From assembly GCA_029876055.1 (NCBI GenBank), contig CM056874.1, forward strand, positions 2,046,001 through 2,110,000: 64,000 nt of DNA, given 5' to 3'. The notes under the pieces are model-generated. The model did not search any database. It saw only the letters and a list, made by a program, of their open reading frames with translations, and was not told where the DNA came from. This document shows positions 12,501 to 21,589 of the stretch, one piece after another (position 1 is the stretch's first letter; every line of letters begins with the position of its first letter). This DNA is from Madurella fahalii. Lineage: Eukaryota > Ascomycota > Sordariomycetes > Sordariales. The position numbers and the translations under genes were made by a program.

Positions 12501-12656
12501 CGAGTCCCTTTGGTGGTGAGCGCCCAACGACCTGACAGTCGTCTGAGAATCCGAACCAAAAAACTCATCGAGAAACGACTTTGCCATCACCCGGCTGTCC
12601 ACTTCGGGGGGGAGGCCGGCAATCCGATACACGTGACTCTCCTGGTTTGGTGCCAT
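6577..12656 (-). CDS. NLR-like receptor: two alpha/beta-hydrolase domains, NACHT, ankyrin repeats
   Basis: Seven exons read on the minus strand: 12656-11757, 11694-11357, 11306-11075, 11016-10966, 10911-10606, 10531-10408, 10295-6577; phases agree throughout and total 1,889 codons plus stop. Introns are 62, 50, 58, 54, 74 and 112 bp with GT...AG ends, several with CTAAC/CTAAT branch-like sites. Domains: hydrolase 1 (about 95-300) with FIAVSGLSSHPFGSW and nucleophile Ser204 in AHSLGG; hydrolase 2 (about 413-650) with DIVAIHGLGGHPLKTW, Ser499 in CHSLGG and VIFLGTPHRG; NACHT with Walker A GPPGMGKS (710-717), Walker B FVIDAVDE (816-823) and LLISSR (852-857); ankyrin repeats about 1228-1830. The family are STAND NTPases acting in fungal nonself recognition and cell death; hydrolase-NACHT-ANK proteins normally have one hydrolase. 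Least certain is intron 5. The C-terminus after about 1834 is not ankyrin-like and could hide an unrecognised intron. Confidence 0.85.
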
Positions 12657-13791
12657 GGGTTGTTGTTATGAGAGACATGCACCCGGATGTTGTTGTCTTC
12701 TTGGAACTAGGAGAATCGTCTAGAGACGGTCTCAAAAACCCCTCGTCAACGGTGAGAATGGAGAAAACCCCTCTTCAGAGCCTTGCCAGCATAGGGGGCT
12801 GACGTGCATTTCGCAACCCATGCCGTGTCACCCACCGGAGCTTGCCACACCAATAATCGGGGCATGGGTGTCAGCGCCGAAGTCGCCTGGAGCGGCTGCC
12901 TGGCTCTTTTGATAGGAGCACCCTCCTTTTCCTAGGTAATGACTTCTGATTGGTGACGGCCGAGATCCTACTGGTTTGATTGGCTCGCAGTTTAAACCAG
13001 CTCTATTTCCCGTGGACGTATAGGAAGTGTCGCAAGGATCGAGACGTAGGAAATGCAAGAGCAATGCCACTTAGACTCTTACACTAGGTAGCCTAGCGAG
13101 GAAACCCTAGAAATCAGACCGAAACTCGTCGGGAGCGAGACTATATCTTGTTTTATGACCGCGACCTGCAGATGCTAGTTAGCATGTGTTGCAAAAGCGG
13201 AACCGCGATGCAGAGCAGCAATTGCACCTTAAGCGCCACAGGATGCTACTTCGAACATCTATAAGGATGAGCGGGACTGGTGATGTTCCATTCTGGCCCG
13301 GCAGCTCCGCCCCTAATACGAGTCCGATGCGATGAATTTGGACTGCCTACTAGGTAGTCAAGTGTCTTAACTCCCTTAGTGCGTATTCACTCAATGGAAA
13401 CGGATGCCTACCTCGTGTTGACTTCCACGTTAACACCGCCGTCTTGCTTCCGTTTGTAGGGAAACATCCAGTTGCGCTTGAGCTTCAAAGTCGAACTCTC
13501 ACCCTTTTCGCAGCAGCATCGCCGGTGCCTTGGGCATGCGTCAGGCATCTTTTCTGTACTTCCTATTTAAGAGTTCTTTCTGCACATGCCAATTGCCTTT
13601 CCGTAGTCACAGCTTTTCCTCCCTTCTCGACTATCTCCTTTTTTCTATCGATTTCAGCTTGTTTGTCGGTCTACAGCTACGAGGGAAATTGACGCCCTCT
13701 TGCACTCTCCTGCAATCTGCCAGCACATCCGGGTCGGCTTTCACACTGCAAGACGAGATACTCGTCCGTTCTACATTTGATGGGGCCAATC
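12657..13791. other. Intergenic region upstream of the NLR-like gene
   Basis: No gene seen. It should hold the NLR-like promoter on its left side. On the right, a TATTTAAG box at about 13563 and a CT-rich stretch at about 13,610-13,680 resemble a fungal core promoter and leader directed to the right, towards the possible coding segment at 13,792. Confidence 0.4.
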
Positions 13792-14142
13792 ATGCCTTCG
13801 CCTCCAGACAGCCATCTCAGCGAAGCCGCCGCAACCCCCGAGAGTGGGAGACAACGCCCTAAAATAAACAAAAGCCAACCGTCAACCCAAACCCCCCTCC
13901 CGGAACATCATCCTCCGCAGCAAACGCCATCTTCAAGCTCGGAATCAATCCTACTTCCCAGCCCGCGCCCAGCCAGTCCGCGCCCTTTCCAACCTGCTTA
14001 CCCGCATGCTGCTGTGAGAGGGTCGAGATGTGCGGCCCGACAGGCGACATCGTGCATCCGGGCGACTCGGACTCCTTGGTCTCAGGTCCGATTTTGTCCA
14101 AACGGCGCAAGCAGTACTTCTTGCGCATCTCGCTCGCGCTGA
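13792..14142 (+). CDS. Possible coding segment, unrecognised
   Basis: The ATG at 13792 lies 230 bases after a TATTTAAG box and a CT-rich leader, a normal fungal arrangement, and opens a Pro/Ser-rich frame to 14142. A second frame through 14,028-14,250 has strongly G/C-ended codons and reads MCGPTGDIVHPGDSDSL, so an intron or a frameshift near 13,900-14,030 may join the two. No domain is recognised. The second frame runs on open to 14,618 but beyond 14,327 it is only antisense to the DUF6601-type gene. Could equally be non-coding. Confidence 0.25.
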   Translation: MPSPPDSHLSEAAATPESGRQRPKINKSQPSTQTPLPEHHPPQQTPSSSSESILLPSPRPASPRPFQPAYPHAAVRGSRCAARQATSCIRATRTPWSQVRFCPNGASSTSCASRSR

Positions 14143-14326
14143 GCTGGTGGGACATTGCACTAAGCTACGCGCTTATAGTGCCCATCTTGCAAAGCAAGGG
14201 GGACTCGACGCAGGTGTGGGCCGTGGACGTGCCTACTAATTGCAAGATACGGTGGTCCGAACTTGGAATATTTTTCCATTTCACTACTTATCCCGCTGGT
14301 CAGCTTCATAAACCCCTCAAACACTA

Positions 14327-15352
14327 TTATGGTCTGTCCGCCCATATTCTTCTCTTCTGCTCTCTAGCTGCTGTATCCACCAATGTTTTCACCAAAAAGA
14401 ACACGAACAACCCGATATACAGAGCGAAAATAACGACGGCGGTAATGCCCAAAACAATGAGACTGAAAAGCACGATCCCGCTCGAAACATCTTGCAGCGT
14501 CTTAGAGGAGCCCAGAACGTCCGTAGCGAGCCCGACCTGCAAGGCAGATAACACAGTGGTGCAGAAGGCAAATACAATAACGATCCATCGAAAACGCTTC
14601 CGAAAGAAGTCGCTGTAGCTTGGGGCCAGCAGTCCGCCGTAGCCCCGAAACAGTCGTTGCCAATCAAAAGGGCACATGAGGCGATAGATGTGGTTCAGAC
14701 GGTTGACTCTCAGCTCGCCGTAGTGGAACCGTCTGTGGACGCCGACCAACCCATTGACACTCAGTCCCCCACTTCTGATAAGGGACTCTACAAACTCGCG
14801 CCAGGCCGCCCAGGTCACCTCGGCTGGCAGTAGGCGGGCGTCATGGGCCAACACCCAGTCGTGCTCGTTGCGGATCAGCCAGATATACGACAGCAGGAAG
14901 CCGCGGGCGCCCGCGTCCAAGTCCCGGTCTATGCTCACATGGCTGGCCCAGCAGAAATGAGAGAGCAAGTACCTCGGCAAGGGTTTGAGGAAGATCCGTC
15001 TCGTCTGAGGGCACCAGACCAGGTGTAGGTCTGCTCGATAGGTGACGGCGACCGTCCTGCCGAGCTCGTGGACCTGTCGATGCAACGGACGAGCGGGGAA
15101 CTGCCGCCCAGCCCACCATAGGTATTTATAAGCTACGTCGAGCCGAGAAAACGAGAGGTCCTCCATGATAAACGCTCGGACGTGGTTGGAGACTAGCAGG
15201 ATTTCCTCGCTCCGATCAATGAATATGCAGGGTAGGCTTGTGGCAAGGTCGTTATCCGGAATGAAAAACTCTGTCGTGGGCTGTGTTGATGTCTTGCAAT
15301 GGAATAATTCGGCCTCCGGAGTAAAGGGCGGCGTGGTTGGGGGTTTGTACAT
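14327..15352 (-). CDS. DUF6601-type integral membrane protein
   Basis: A single-exon frame of 341 codons from the ATG at 15352 to a TAA at 14327-14329. It matches what I know of the fungal DUF6601 family: KYLWWAGRQFPARPLHRQ (about 76-93), LHLVW....RIFLKPLPRYLL (109-130), GFLLSYIWLI.NEHDWVLA (151-169), LLPAEVTWAAWREFVE (174-189) and HYGELRVNRLNHIY (210-223), then two hydrophobic helices at about 254-275 (ending in LQVGLATDVL) and 292-321. The family is widespread in Pezizomycotina; its function is unknown. The N-terminal domain probably lies on one side of a membrane, with a two-helix hairpin anchor. It runs in the same direction as the NLR-like gene but 1.7 kb upstream, so no shared promoter is implied. 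Confidence 0.85.
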   Translation of the reverse strand: MYKPPTTPPFTPEAELFHCKTSTQPTTEFFIPDNDLATSLPCIFIDRSEEILLVSNHVRAFIMEDLSFSRLDVAYKYLWWAGRQFPARPLHRQVHELGRTVAVTYRADLHLVWCPQTRRIFLKPLPRYLLSHFCWASHVSIDRDLDAGARGFLLSYIWLIRNEHDWVLAHDARLLPAEVTWAAWREFVESLIRSGGLSVNGLVGVHRRFHYGELRVNRLNHIYRLMCPFDWQRLFRGYGGLLAPSYSDFFRKRFRWIVIVFAFCTTVLSALQVGLATDVLGSSKTLQDVSSGIVLFSLIVLGITAVVIFALYIGLFVFFLVKTLVDTAAREQKRRIWADRP

Positions 15353-16334
15353 TGTTCTCCTGCTGATGGTGTTGTATGACCCCGTTTCCCCCAGAGCCTC
15401 GTAGCGACATGAGCAATATTCGAAGAACCCCTCATCAGCGCAGCTTCTCTCAAGACGAACGTTTAGCGAGAGGGCGAAGAAGGTGGGATAATAGTCGCCG
15501 GCCTGTCGAGCCTCCTTGGTGTTGGAACTTCCTGCTATTCAACTGGAGTTGGAGAATACCTTATGCTATGTGAAAACTGCGGTGCCCCCCAGCGCGAGAA
15601 GGGCGGCAGTGACTATTACCACTAACTTGGATGTTCTCAGCTCTTTGCTAGAGGGCGTCGCGGAACTAGTAGATTTGGCAACCTCCCATATGCGGGGTTC
15701 CACCAATAGCACGCACTCGGTAGATGAAGTGAGGCGGAGCAGATTGATCAGTGGCCAGACCGCTTGAAATTGTCTGCGTACTTCGCCTATGTATTGGATT
15801 GTCTTTTGACTGGTCCATTGGTGAATCGACTGTCATGTGGCTGAGCCAAACCGTTTGTGCCAACTATCGGACCAAGCTGGATGGGCATAAACTGCCGAGC
15901 ATCTAGCAGCGACGGCCAGACCGACTGGGCCTCAGTGACACGCATGCGCTGCGCGACGTGGCTTTAACCAGCTTGAGCTTCTCATCTCTCGGTCCGTTCT
16001 CACATTTCTTTTTGTATGCCTTTCCCTCAGCCTACGAGGCAACTTTCTCTTTGCCAGCCAGATGGATGCTTAGCGGGGGCGCATCATCCGGAAAACTGCT
16101 ACACAATCGGGCGTCGCTGCTTTTATGGCCAATCAGTCCAGCCATTGCACAGCCACCCTCCCGTCAGCCACATAAGAGCCGAAGCTGCCTTGGGATGAGC
16201 CCACCCGCGACGAGTACCACAGGCTCGATGGTCACTTCCTTGGTATCACGACATTCTTTGCTCCATCCCAACAGGATACAAAGTCGATTAAGTGATCGAG
16301 CTTAACTGCAAGACGTAGTATAGATGTTTAGACC
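15353..16334. other. Intergenic region to the repeat boundary
   Basis: No convincing gene. A 65-codon plus-strand frame at 15,376-15,573 (Arg/Pro-rich) starts 24 bases from the DUF6601-type ATG on the other strand and may be chance. GC content is ordinary up to about 16,300, then TpA-rich repeat DNA begins abruptly. Confidence 0.4.
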
Positions 16335-16531
16335 CCAATAGCTTTAGTGTCATTGCGATATATCATTATATCCTCTTTTATAGATAGCTAAAAGTAATTG
16401 TATCCTAGACATTTCTATATCTTCTTAAAGCCTCTATAGCCCATAGTCGGTATATTATAATAGCTTTCAATTAACTTGTATCTGAAGGATAGGGGAATAT
16501 ATACTTTACCTTGATAATAGATAAGCCTATC
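16335..16531 (-). pseudogene. Gypsy integrase fragment
   Basis: On the minus strand the bases below 16,531 read DRLIYYQGKVYIPLSFRYKL, then a segment ending in GYRGFKKI and, through stop codons, KCLGYNYF. This is the zinc-finger (H2C2) start of a Ty3/Gypsy integrase, and the end of it closely resembles the same stretch in element D (about 24,340-24,420). The fragment is cut sharply by the LTR of element A at 16532. Confidence 0.8.
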
Positions 16532-16792
16532 TGTTGGAAATGAGGAATGTCGTCGCAAATGAGCGACCCACTTTGTATAGCTAGGAGCACCTGCCGACAG
16601 GTGTCGGATTATGTGACGGGTGCGCCCAGGGGCCATCTTCCTGAGCTCTCTGCTTCCTGAGCGATATCTGCAGTGTAACAACACAATAATAGAGCGACTG
16701 CCCAGCCCATTGATGAAGACCTTCTAGGAGGTGTAGATCTGTGCCTAATGAGCCTAATTGATCAGTGGGTGCTACAGACTATAGTTTTAATA
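16532..16792 (+). repeat. 5' LTR of element A
   Basis: 261 bp. It begins TGTTGGAAATGAGG and ends TTTTAATA, which corresponds to TTCCAACA in element C after C-to-T changes. It shares the internal order of the C and G LTRs. Confidence 0.9.
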
Positions 16793-16803
16793 GTTATGAG
16801 CCC
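16793..16803 (+). promoter_or_regulatory. Primer binding site of element A
   Basis: GTTATGAGCCC directly follows the LTR. It is complementary to the GGGCTCATAAC part of the anticodon arm of initiator tRNA-Met. The same site follows the LTR of C. Confidence 0.65.
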
Positions 16804-16925
16804 GGCGAGCGATCTTTGCTTCTACGATCAGGAACTTTAGTCAGATACGTACCCAAGACGTGATTAACGCAATTATCAACAACTGTTAGAAGTACGATGT
16901 AAGAGCAACGATTAAACTAGACAAG

Positions 16926-17681
16926 ATGACCACCACGAAGACTGACAATACTACGGCCCGTCTCGCGAGCCTAGACGACTAGTGCGTATGGAACTACGAG
17001 TTCTAATCGAGAGCTGTAGCCGCCGATCTTTGGGACAAGATCAACCTCGATATAGATATTAAGGAGCTATTTCTGAGCCTTCCCTGGCCCCCTAATCTCG
17101 CGAAGTTCGAAAAGTGAGAGCTCTTAGTAAAGCGATTAGAACGCTATACAACAGTTTCCTTAGCCGGAACTACGACGTCTAGTATAGCTACGATCAACGG
17201 CTCCTACGATTTCGATATCTAGAACTAGGGAGCACTGTACCAAGAGCATATCGATATCGGAGCTAAGCCTAGATCTATTATAGAGCTCTTAACTGCTAGA
17301 AGGAGCTTCTATTCGATTGAATATACTGAATATATAACGTAGTTACAGTACTTCGAGAAAGAGAAAGATAATATTAAGAAGTTTAAGGTATAGGTCAATA
17401 ATATAGTTTCGAGCTATTTATAGTAAGTCTCCTATGATTCTACAGCCTTGCTAGTAGTATAATACGTAAATTATATAATCAGGTCGGTATTACCAAAGTA
17501 TATAAGAAGATAATTGTATGAAATATATACCTCGAAGCGATTATGCTATTTTACGTCTCCTAAGAGATATAAGTATATAGCTTCGAACCTAGGAGTGTGT
17601 AATAGCCTATATATAGAATAAAATAGTAGCTGAAGCCAAAGGATTATCTTCTTAGTTCTCTAACTTTAAGAGAGTAGTAAA
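16926..17681 (+). pseudogene. Copia gag remnant (element A)
   Basis: Frame from ATG 16926 with several internal stops, nearly all TAG where the homologous frames need Gln or Trp. The polypeptide (SYDFDI, EHIDIGAKPRSIIELL, FEKEKDN) is the N-terminal half of a UBN2-like Copia Gag. The 3' end is lost at about 17681. Confidence 0.75.
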
Positions 17682-17727
17682 GGTTTTAAGGTGTAGTTAT
17701 GCACAAGGTAAGGCACATAGTGGATGA
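17682..17727. other. Pre-insertion DNA left of element B
   Basis: Short non-element sequence ending in GATGA (17723-17727), the left copy of the target-site duplication of element B. It joins in the pre-insertion state to 37,509 onward. Confidence 0.7.
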
Positions 17728-17986
17728 TGTTGGAAACACGGCACCTCTGAATCTTGGGAAATGATAGTTTAGGTTTTTGTATGTTTTATCTTAATTGTGT
17801 TCGTCCTCCTGCCATCCATCTTTGCTGGAGAGTTTACTCCTTTTATAGACGAGATATGTGTATAGGATAACGTCTGTACAGTGACGCAGTTAGCTGCCAG
17901 TCTTCATTAGCTCAATAGAGTATATAGGTTTGGCTCCTGCACTAGATCCTGTGATCCTGATCCTTTGGTACCTGATCCTTTTGACA
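17728..17986 (-). repeat. 3' LTR of element B
   Basis: 259 bp; as printed it begins TGTTGGAAACACGG and ends CCTTTTGACA. It pairs with 37245-37503. Differences between the two copies are mostly C/T and G/A. Confidence 0.93.
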
Positions 17987-17999
17987 CACCCCCTCAGAT

Positions 18000-18872
18000 T
18001 CAACCCATTAGGAGCTTGAATCTAGACTTCTCTCTTACAGACTGGGTATCTGTATCAGTCCTAGCTGCTTGATGAATCTTTGGTGTAAGGGATAGTTAAG
18101 AGCCTTAGTTAACCCATCTGCTATCATCTTGGCTGAGGGTGTGTATTTCACTTTGATCTTCTTGCTTGCCACTTCCTAGCGCAACTAGTGGTTGTGAATA
18201 TCTACGTGCCGTAGTCGGGTCTGGAGGGTAGCCACTTCAGCCGTGACAAGTCGTATAGTCTGCTGATTGTCATATTGAATCTTGATGTGGTAGTCGTCCA
18301 GTTTGACTGACAGTTCGGCTAGTAGTTAGCTTATAAAGAGAGACTCTTTGGCAGCTTGTGCTAAGGCCAGTAATTCGGCCTCTGTAGTGGATGTGGTGAT
18401 GGTTTTTTACTTGTTAGCCCTCTAGCCTATAAGCCTACTAAACAGCTTTATAGTGTATGCTTGGGAGTTCTTTCGATTAAGGCTGTTGTCAGTAAAAGAG
18501 GTGTTACTGGCAACAATATAGTCGTCGCTACCTCCTAATTGTAAGGCTAGTTTACGCGTGTGATGTAGGTAGTAGAGGACTTGGTTTGCAGCTTTATGGT
18601 ACTCGGGTCTAGGGTTGGTATTGAACCTGACTAGCTGTAATACTGCAAAAGCTATATCGGGCCTCGTAATCATAGCGGCGTATAGGATAGATCCAGTCTT
18701 CCGCTGATAACTGGTAATTGACGAGTGCTCTGCTTTACTATCGTACGGTAACAATTCGGCTGTAGTTATTGGGATCTTGGCCGTTAGATTCGTTGTAGCT
18801 AGGTTAACAATCATGTTAAGGTAAGCCGTTTACGATAGTCAGATCAATCCTTTAGATCGATTCCTTATAACT
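18000..18872 (-). pseudogene. Copia pol 3' part (RT end and RNase H) of element B
   Basis: The open stretch 18814-18422 reads YQRKTGSILYAAMITRPDIA and KAANQVLYYLHHTRKLALQL, the canonical end of Copia reverse transcriptase. Below it, with scattered stops, follow the RNase H motifs ending in DIHNH.LR.EV and ADGLTKAL. It is separated from the first half of RT by element C; TAACT at 18868-18872 is one copy of the C target-site duplication. Confidence 0.85.
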
Positions 18873-19135
18873 TGTTGGAAATGAGGACTATCATCGTAAA
18901 TGAGCAACCCGCTTTGTACAGCTGGGGGCACCTGCCGATAGGTGTCGGATCATGTGACGGGTGCTCCTAGGGGTCAACTTTCTAAGCTCCCTACTTCCTG
19001 AGCGATATCTGTAATGTAACTACATAATAATAGGGCGACTACCCAACCTATTGACGAAGACCTTCTAGATATATATAGATCTGTACCCAACGAGCCTGAC
19101 TAATTAAGTAGGTGCTATAGATAGTAGTTCCAATA
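18873..19135 (+). repeat. 5' LTR of element C
   Basis: 263 bp, TGTTGGAAATGAGGAC to TTCCAATA (original terminus TTCCAACA). Perfect inverted termini TGTTGGAA/TTCCAACA are visible in the 3' copy. Confidence 0.93.
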
Positions 19136-19146
19136 GTTATGAGCCC
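19136..19146 (+). promoter_or_regulatory. Primer binding site of element C
   Basis: GTTATGAGCCC abuts the LTR and is the complement of the anticodon-arm sequence GGGCTCATAAC of initiator tRNA-Met, as known for Drosophila copia and yeast Ty5. Confidence 0.65.
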
Positions 19147-19268
19147 GGCGAACGATCTTTGCTTCTACGATTAGGAACTTCAGTTAGATACGTACCTAAG
19201 ATGCGATCAACGCGATCATCAATAACTGTTAGAAGTGCAATGTAAGAGCAACGATTAAACTAGATAAG

Positions 19269-19695
19269 ATGACTACTATAAAGACCGACGATACTACGAC
19301 CCACCTCGCGAGCCCAGACGACTAATATATGTGGAACTACGAGTTCCAATCAAGAGCCGTAGCCGCCGATCTTTAGGATAAGATCAACCCCGATACAGAT
19401 ATCAAGGAACTATTTCTGAGCCTTCTTCAGCCCCCTGATCTCACGAAGTTCGGAAAGCGAGAGCTCCTAGTAAAACGATTAGAACGCTATACGACAGTTT
19501 CCTTAGCCGGAGCTGCAACGCCTAGTACGGCTACGATCGACGGTTCCTACGATTTCGATGCCTAGAGCTAGGGAGCACTATATTAAGAGCATATCGATAT
19601 CAGGGCCAAACCTAAATCTATTATAGAGCTCGACTACTAGAAGGAGCTCCTACTCGCTTGAGTACACTGAATATATAATACAGCTACGGCGCTTC
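19269..19695 (+). pseudogene. Copia gag 5' part (element C)
   Basis: Gag frame from ATG 19269, equivalent to the gag of element A. TAA/TAG codons replace Gln at several places. Interrupted after GCTTC (19691-19695) by element D; the frame resumes at 28,013. Confidence 0.75.
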
Positions 19696-20067
19696 TGTGA
19701 GGGCCGACCGGGTAGGGTCGGCATTGGCGCTAGCGTTGGCGTAGGCCGGAAGCCCCGGAGCTGCAGCTTCGGCGGGTTCCCATAAGCAACAACAACGCTA
19801 GGCCAGAAGGGCGCAGATATCGCGTTAGATGAGTGCCGAAGAAGCGTATAAGCAAGAGCGAAGAGGGGGTAGTGAGCGGGGTAAGTGACTCCAGACGCTG
19901 CCGTCCCAGGGTATAAAGAGGAGGATGGAAGACAGGGCTTAGGAGAGAGATAGAGTTCAATGAGACCACTATCCTACCCCTAACGAACACTCTGCTCCTG
20001 TATTACACATATACTGCTCGTACCCCATCACTCTGGTCTTACTACCCTTAGATCCCTGATCCTCATA
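19696..20067 (+). repeat. 5' LTR of element D
   Basis: 372 bp, TGTGAGGGCCGACC to CTCATA (original CTCACA, forming TGTGAG/CTCACA termini). Noticeably GC-richer than the interior. Confidence 0.93.
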
Positions 20068-20078
20068 CGTTAAACTCT
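20068..20078 (+). promoter_or_regulatory. Primer binding site of element D, self-priming type
   Basis: CGTTAAACTCT directly follows the LTR. Its complement AGAGTTTAACG nearly matches AGAGTTTAATG within the 3' LTR (about 27,898-27,908), suggesting priming by the element's own RNA as in the Tf1/sushi group. Confidence 0.45.
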
Positions 20079-20349
20079 TTGCCTTCCGGGCGACTAGACC
20101 GTCCGGGACGAGTATAGCACCGAGGCGTTAATACACTACTTCCAATCAGCTTATAAACGAAATAGAAGGCTCGCTTACGTCGAATAGCCAGCCTTCTAGC
20201 AGCGCTTAGCTCCCTAACATCCTTGAGATTCCCGACGCTCAGATCCTTAATCCCTTCAGCATAACCTAAAAGCGCTTATCTGCGGACGAGCCGCTCGTCA
20301 ACTGCTCCCCTGCAGTGGATACGCTCCTACCTGAGCATCAGTAGCGACT

Positions 20350-21340
20350 ACTTAATAAAGAGCGACGGCTCGACAAGCAGATTACTGTCGTACGTTAGGA
20401 GGCTATACTATACTGTAAAAGAGCTGAGCTTAAGCTACTCCTCTACCAGAATCAACTTATGCCCGAACCAGAGTCTCTGGCTAATCCTATAGTATATCCC
20501 TCCTAGGAGGCCCTCTTGACCCCTCCTAAGCCCGCTCCTGCGATTCCTACGAGTACAGCGTCCTAGCAGCTTAGATCAGTTGTATAAGGAGGAGTGACGT
20601 AGAAGACTCTAATACTTACCTATCCTATATATAATAGGTCTAATACGATTGCCCTTTATAACTTTCTCTTTAACTATAAAGCGAACTTCTGCCTCCTTAG
20701 TAACATTCTAAGTAGCAATCGCATTATATATACAGTAAGCTACCTCCGTAGGACCCCCAAAAACACTTGGGTTAAATATATCTCTGAGCGGGAGAACAAC
20801 TCTTCCTTCGACCCTACTCTAGTAATATAGGAGGAATTCGTTAAGTTCCTCTATAGTCAGCTCTTAGACCTAGAGACGTGTACCCTCTTTACAGCTATAT
20901 AGCTTAATAACCTACGTCAGTACAACGACGAGATAGTAGTAGAGTTCGTAGACCGATATACAACTATTACTACCGACCTCCTTTATTAAATAGAGGAAAG
21001 TTAGCGGGTAATCGGCCTTTTCCTGAAGTTCTATAAGGAGATTCACCTAGTAATTACCTACTAAAGTACCTTACCTACTACTTACTAGTAGCTAGTAAAT
21101 ACCGCCTACCGGATTGAGGATAGCCAGTAGGTTGAAGGGACCTCGAGTTATTGCTTACGACTACGACCTCCGATAGAACCTCTTACGGTACTAGAGCCTA
21201 TCGAAAGAGGTGTCTAAACCTCGCTACCGTGATTAGGGCGTAGCGTTATCTACTACAACTATAGGAAGGAGAGCTATATCGTTAGGAACTGTCTATTGGG
21301 GCTATCTAATCCCCTAGTACCGGAAAGGGCAGACAAGCAG
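20350..21340 (+). pseudogene. Gypsy gag remnant (element D)
   Basis: With stops read through, the frame gives a retrotransposon Gag (SERENNSSFDPTLV, EEFVKFLYSQLLDLETCT, QYNDEIVVEFVDRYT). It ends in a degraded zinc knuckle at about 21,248-21,300 reading YYNYRKESYIVRNC, where an original CYNC..EGHI..NC has had Cys and His codons changed to Tyr. Confidence 0.75.
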
Positions 21341-21589
21341 TAATAATACTACTATACCTATAATCAGCCTAGATACTATTCGACTAATTGCCCCTAGATA
21401 GTCTATAGACACTATAACAAGTAGGGTATATACTACTTTAGTGCCCTAGTAACGACCTTGTTACTGGCAGCAACCAGACCCCTCTACGAGAGTGCGCTGG
21501 AGCTGTAGCAGCTGAGAAATAGGATAATACCGGGGATACTTCTCATCGTATAGAGTCCGATATAATAGTCAGGTTATAAAGAAGTTAGG

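Larger units (their letters stand above)
16532..17681 (+). mobile_element. Copia element A, 5' fragment (LTR and gag)
   Basis: Same family as C and G. It has an LTR, a primer site, and gag from the ATG at 16926 (MTTTKTDNTTARLASLDD then TAG). It matches C nearly base for base until about 17681, where the sequences part abruptly after AGAGTAGTAAAGG. Pol and the 3' LTR are missing, so it is a truncated copy. Many CAG codons read TAG. Confidence 0.85.

Noticed and set aside
11706..12656. A stand-alone hydrolase gene
   Set aside because: The last 16 codons of the open frame are intron; the spliced frame continues EKSPGVVTREGDN and runs into the second hydrolase without a stop.
14327..14618. Plus-strand continuation of the 14,028 frame
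   Set aside because: This part is antisense to the last codons of the DUF6601-type gene, whose family match is clear.
16415..16684. A 89-codon minus-strand frame read as one protein
   Set aside because: It fuses LTR sequence of element A with a Gypsy integrase scrap; only the part below 16,532 is integrase.
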